From Methylopumilus sp009926035 (GTDB taxonomy: Bacteria; Pseudomonadota; Gammaproteobacteria; Burkholderiales; Methylophilaceae), in the NCBI GenBank assembly GCA_041165405.1, contig JBEANL010000003.1:42822-106821 (forward strand): 64,000 nucleotides of DNA, in the 5' to 3' direction. Every line of letters starts with the position of its first letter. Positions within the stretch are counted from its first letter, which is position 1. Shown in pieces: positions 62,363 through 64,000 of this stretch. A program made the position numbers and the translations under genes. The notes beneath the pieces are model-generated. The model worked only from the letters and a program-made list of their open reading frames with translations. It searched no databases and was not told the origin of the DNA.

Positions 62363-63636
62363 GCATTTTAATAAAAAATGGTCGGGTAATTGACCCAAAA
62401 AATAATATTGATGCAAATTTAGATGTCTTGATCGCGAATGGAAAAATTTCAGAATTAAATAAAAATGTAGATCCAAAAAAAGCAACACAGATTATTGATG
62501 CCTCAAAAAAAATAGTTATGCCAGGCATCATAGACCTTCAATTGAATTTAAGAGAGCCTGGCAATCAATACAAATCGACATTAGAAAGTGAAATGAAAGC
62601 GGCAAACGCTGGTGGTATTACAGGTATGGTATGTCCTCCAGATACCACCCCTATTCTAGATGAGCCCGGCCTTATAAAAATGCTGAAAAACAAATCTGAA
62701 GCGCTCAAATTAGGCAATGTGTACCCTCTTGGTGCGCTCACTCAAAAATTAAATGGAAAATTATTAACTGAAATAAATGATTTATATGAATCAGGTTGTA
62801 TTGGATTTTCTCAAGCAGAAAAACCTATCCAAGATACAGAAGTTCTATATAGATCATTTCAATATCTCTCAACATTTAATTTCAAAGCTTTTTTAAGGCC
62901 TGAAGATGCTTATTTGTCAGAAAAAGGCATTATAAATGCAGGTGAAATCTCAACTCGACTTGGATTAAAAGGTATTCAAAGTATTAGTGAAACCACTGCT
63001 ATTAATAAAATATTGGAAATAGCGGACTTAACTAAAACTAAAGTTCATTTAAATAAAATATCAACAGCTGAAGGATTAAATCTAATAAAAATAGCCAAAC
63101 AAAATGGTGTTAATGTAACTTGCGATGTTTCGATCCACCAAATTTTTCTTACTGATAATGATATTGGCTTCTTTAATACAAACTGTTTTTTAAAGCCTCC
63201 CTTAAGGAAGGAATCGGATCGAATAAAAATTATTGAATCGATTATTGATGGCACAATTGATGCAATATGCTCAGATCATTCACCAGTGAATGAAGATAAT
63301 AAATTAAAACCTTTTGCCGAATCAGAATATGGCGCATCAAGCGCAGAGCTTCTCATGCCGCTTATATTCAAGCTTTCAGATGAATATAAAATAGATTTAA
63401 GTTTGCTTGTTAACAAAATAACTTATCAGCCTTCAAATATTCTAGAAATTAATAAGGGCAATCTCTCAATAAATTCGGAAGCTGATATTTGTATATTTGA
63501 TCCTGAATTTTCATGGGAAATAAATTCAAAAACTTTAATCAGTGAAGGTAAAAATACGCCATTTTTGAATCAAAATTTAAATGGAAAAGTATCAAGCACT
63601 ATTTTTAATGGCAATCTTGTATTTATTGGTCACTAG
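62359..63636 (+). CDS. pyrX: Dihydroorotase-like protein, probably inactive (PyrX/PyrC')
   Basis: 425 residues of amidohydrolase fold. The active enzyme's metal motif D-x-H-x-H-x-R-x-PG is present as IDLQLNLREPG at residues 58-68, with Gln61 and Asn63 in place of the two His, so zinc binding is lost. CSDHSPVNED, the later Asp region, remains. In Pseudomonas the equivalent PyrC' has no activity but is needed to assemble ATCase with PyrB. It overlaps pyrB by 4 bases, matching that role. A true PyrC should be encoded elsewhere. Confidence 0.92.
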   Translation: MSILIKNGRVIDPKNNIDANLDVLIANGKISELNKNVDPKKATQIIDASKKIVMPGIIDLQLNLREPGNQYKSTLESEMKAANAGGITGMVCPPDTTPILDEPGLIKMLKNKSEALKLGNVYPLGALTQKLNGKLLTEINDLYESGCIGFSQAEKPIQDTEVLYRSFQYLSTFNFKAFLRPEDAYLSEKGIINAGEISTRLGLKGIQSISETTAINKILEIADLTKTKVHLNKISTAEGLNLIKIAKQNGVNVTCDVSIHQIFLTDNDIGFFNTNCFLKPPLRKESDRIKIIESIIDGTIDAICSDHSPVNEDNKLKPFAESEYGASSAELLMPLIFKLSDEYKIDLSLLVNKITYQPSNILEINKGNLSINSEADICIFDPEFSWEINSKTLISEGKNTPFLNQNLNGKVSSTIFNGNLVFIGH

Positions 63637-63708
63637 CAATTTTAAAAAACTCAATAAATACGGTAAATTGATCGTTAAAAATAATATCAAAATAATTACA
63701 ATAAAAAC

Positions 63709-63737
63709 TTGACTAGCTTTAAAAACAAGTCCATATT
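63709..63737 (+). promoter_or_regulatory. Putative promoter of the KPAAKK-repeat gene
   Basis: TTGACT (63709-63714), a 17-base spacer and CATATT (63732-63737) match the sigma-70 consensus at five of six and four of six positions. The predicted start near 63744 leaves a 5' leader of about 48 bases with a Shine-Dalgarno GGAG at 63779-63782, nine bases before ATG 63792. Confidence 0.55.
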
Positions 63738-63791
63738 TACACTTGCACTTGCAGTAAAAAAAATTTTTTTTATTCTTTGGAGTCTTTATAA

Positions 63792-64000
63792 ATGATCAAA
63801 AAATTAATTTCAGCAATTTTTGGTTCTTCAAAACCAGCAGAAACTAATAGCACACTTCCAGCAACAATTTCAAAACCTTCAACATCAGTTAGCGCTAAGA
63901 GAAAACCAGCAGCTAAGAAAAAACCAGCAGCTAAGAAAAAACCAGCAGCTAAGAAAAAACCAGCAGCTAAGAAAAAACCAGCAGCTAAGAAAAAACCAGC
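63792..64000 (+). CDS. Lys/Ala/Pro-rich repeat protein, histone H1-like (partial)
   Basis: The first 69 codons of a gene cut by the window edge. It starts MIKKLISAIFGSSKPAET, a short amphipathic helix, then a Ser/Thr-rich linker, then from residue 39 uninterrupted PAAKKK hexapeptides. Such Lys-Ala-Pro tails occur in histone H1-like bacterial DNA-binding proteins (for example AlgP-type) and would bind nucleic acid by charge. It has its own promoter and a Shine-Dalgarno GGAG. Full length, domain content and function cannot be judged from this fragment. Confidence 0.8.
   Translation, partial: MIKKLISAIFGSSKPAETNSTLPATISKPSTSVSAKRKPAAKKKPAAKKKPAAKKKPAAKKKPAAKKKP
63906..64000 (+). repeat. 18-bp coding tandem repeat (PAAKKK units)
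   Basis: Five complete and one partial copy of an 18-base unit CCAGCAGCTAAGAAAAAA, identical in every base, running to the window end. Each encodes Pro-Ala-Ala-Lys-Lys-Lys in frame with the start at 63792. Perfect identity, including synonymous positions, points to recent slippage or unequal exchange and probable length variation. Confidence 0.97.

Overview
This window is a densely packed, AT-rich bacterial chromosome segment of housekeeping genes. Families and gene order are proteobacterial and best fit Betaproteobacteria: separate nuoC and nuoD, tpiA-secG-tRNA-Leu-nuoABCD, uvrC-pgsA-tRNA(Gly-Cys-Leu), lolC-lolD-exbB-exbD-msbA-lpxK-trm112-kdsB, ruvX-pyrR-pyrB-pyrX, and nadE-glnB. High A+T, gene overlaps of a few bases, convergent genes overlapping at their stop codons, and missing usual neighbours (no pcm or rpoS after surE-nlpD, no ribH-nusB after ribBA) suggest a streamlined free-living planktonic cell, for example the small-genome Methylophilaceae (OM43/LD28 type). 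No methylotrophy gene lies in the window, so that placement is inference.

Layout. 1-6151 (minus strand): complex I genes nuoD (partial), C, B, A, then tRNA-Leu(GAG), secG, tpiA, recJ, an RpfE-like gene and tRNA-Leu(TAA). 6220-9700 (minus): tRNA-Cys, tRNA-Gly, pgsA, uvrC, a 59-residue tautomerase-like gene and a family 5 uracil-DNA glycosylase. 9776-14661 (plus): rlmJ, purB, wrbA, a DUF2069 membrane protein, surE, nlpD. 14639-16678: thioredoxin and nitroreductase (minus), PsiE-like protein and tadA (plus). 16712-23220 (minus): a Bax inhibitor-1 family protein, nagZ, a queuosine precursor transporter, an L,D-transpeptidase, rlmD, a 3'-5' exonuclease, cysM, dsbB. 23285-30524 (plus): xseA, kup, an M48 protease lipoprotein, dapD, an ArsC-like gene, dapE, prmB. 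30521-35640 (minus): rluB, scpB, scpA, trpS, an M50 protease, a PHP phosphoesterase. 35729-45877 (plus): yciB, yciI, bolA, a parvulin isomerase, Fur-box-controlled feoAB, purL, then an accessory-looking trio (ankyrin, beta-propeller, DUF455 ferritin-like). serB (minus) follows. 46844-51793 (plus): sucCD, a second secreted ankyrin protein, nadE, glnB. 51790-58596 (minus): the lipoprotein/LPS export block. 58619-63636 (plus): ribE, a RibBA-type protein, ruvX, pyrR, pyrB, pyrX. The window ends inside a gene made of KPAAKK repeats.

The genes are mostly core metabolism and envelope upkeep: respiration (nuo), purines and pyrimidines (purB, purL, pyr), lysine/peptidoglycan precursors (dapD, dapE, nagZ, nlpD), iron uptake (feo), rRNA and tRNA modification (rlmJ, rlmD, rluB, tadA, prmB), chromosome segregation (scpAB) and repair (uvrC, recJ, xseA, UDG). 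I see no phage, insertion sequence, CRISPR array, toxin-antitoxin or defence island and no convincing wholly new system. The best second looks are a 34-bp tandem duplication carrying two promoter-like units before exbB, a pseudo-dihydroorotase beside ATCase, a RibBA whose GTP-cyclohydrolase half has lost its zinc cysteines, a structured RNA candidate with a strong terminator between ribBA and the pyr operon, a terminator inside the tRNA cluster, and the 18-bp coding tandem repeat at the right edge.
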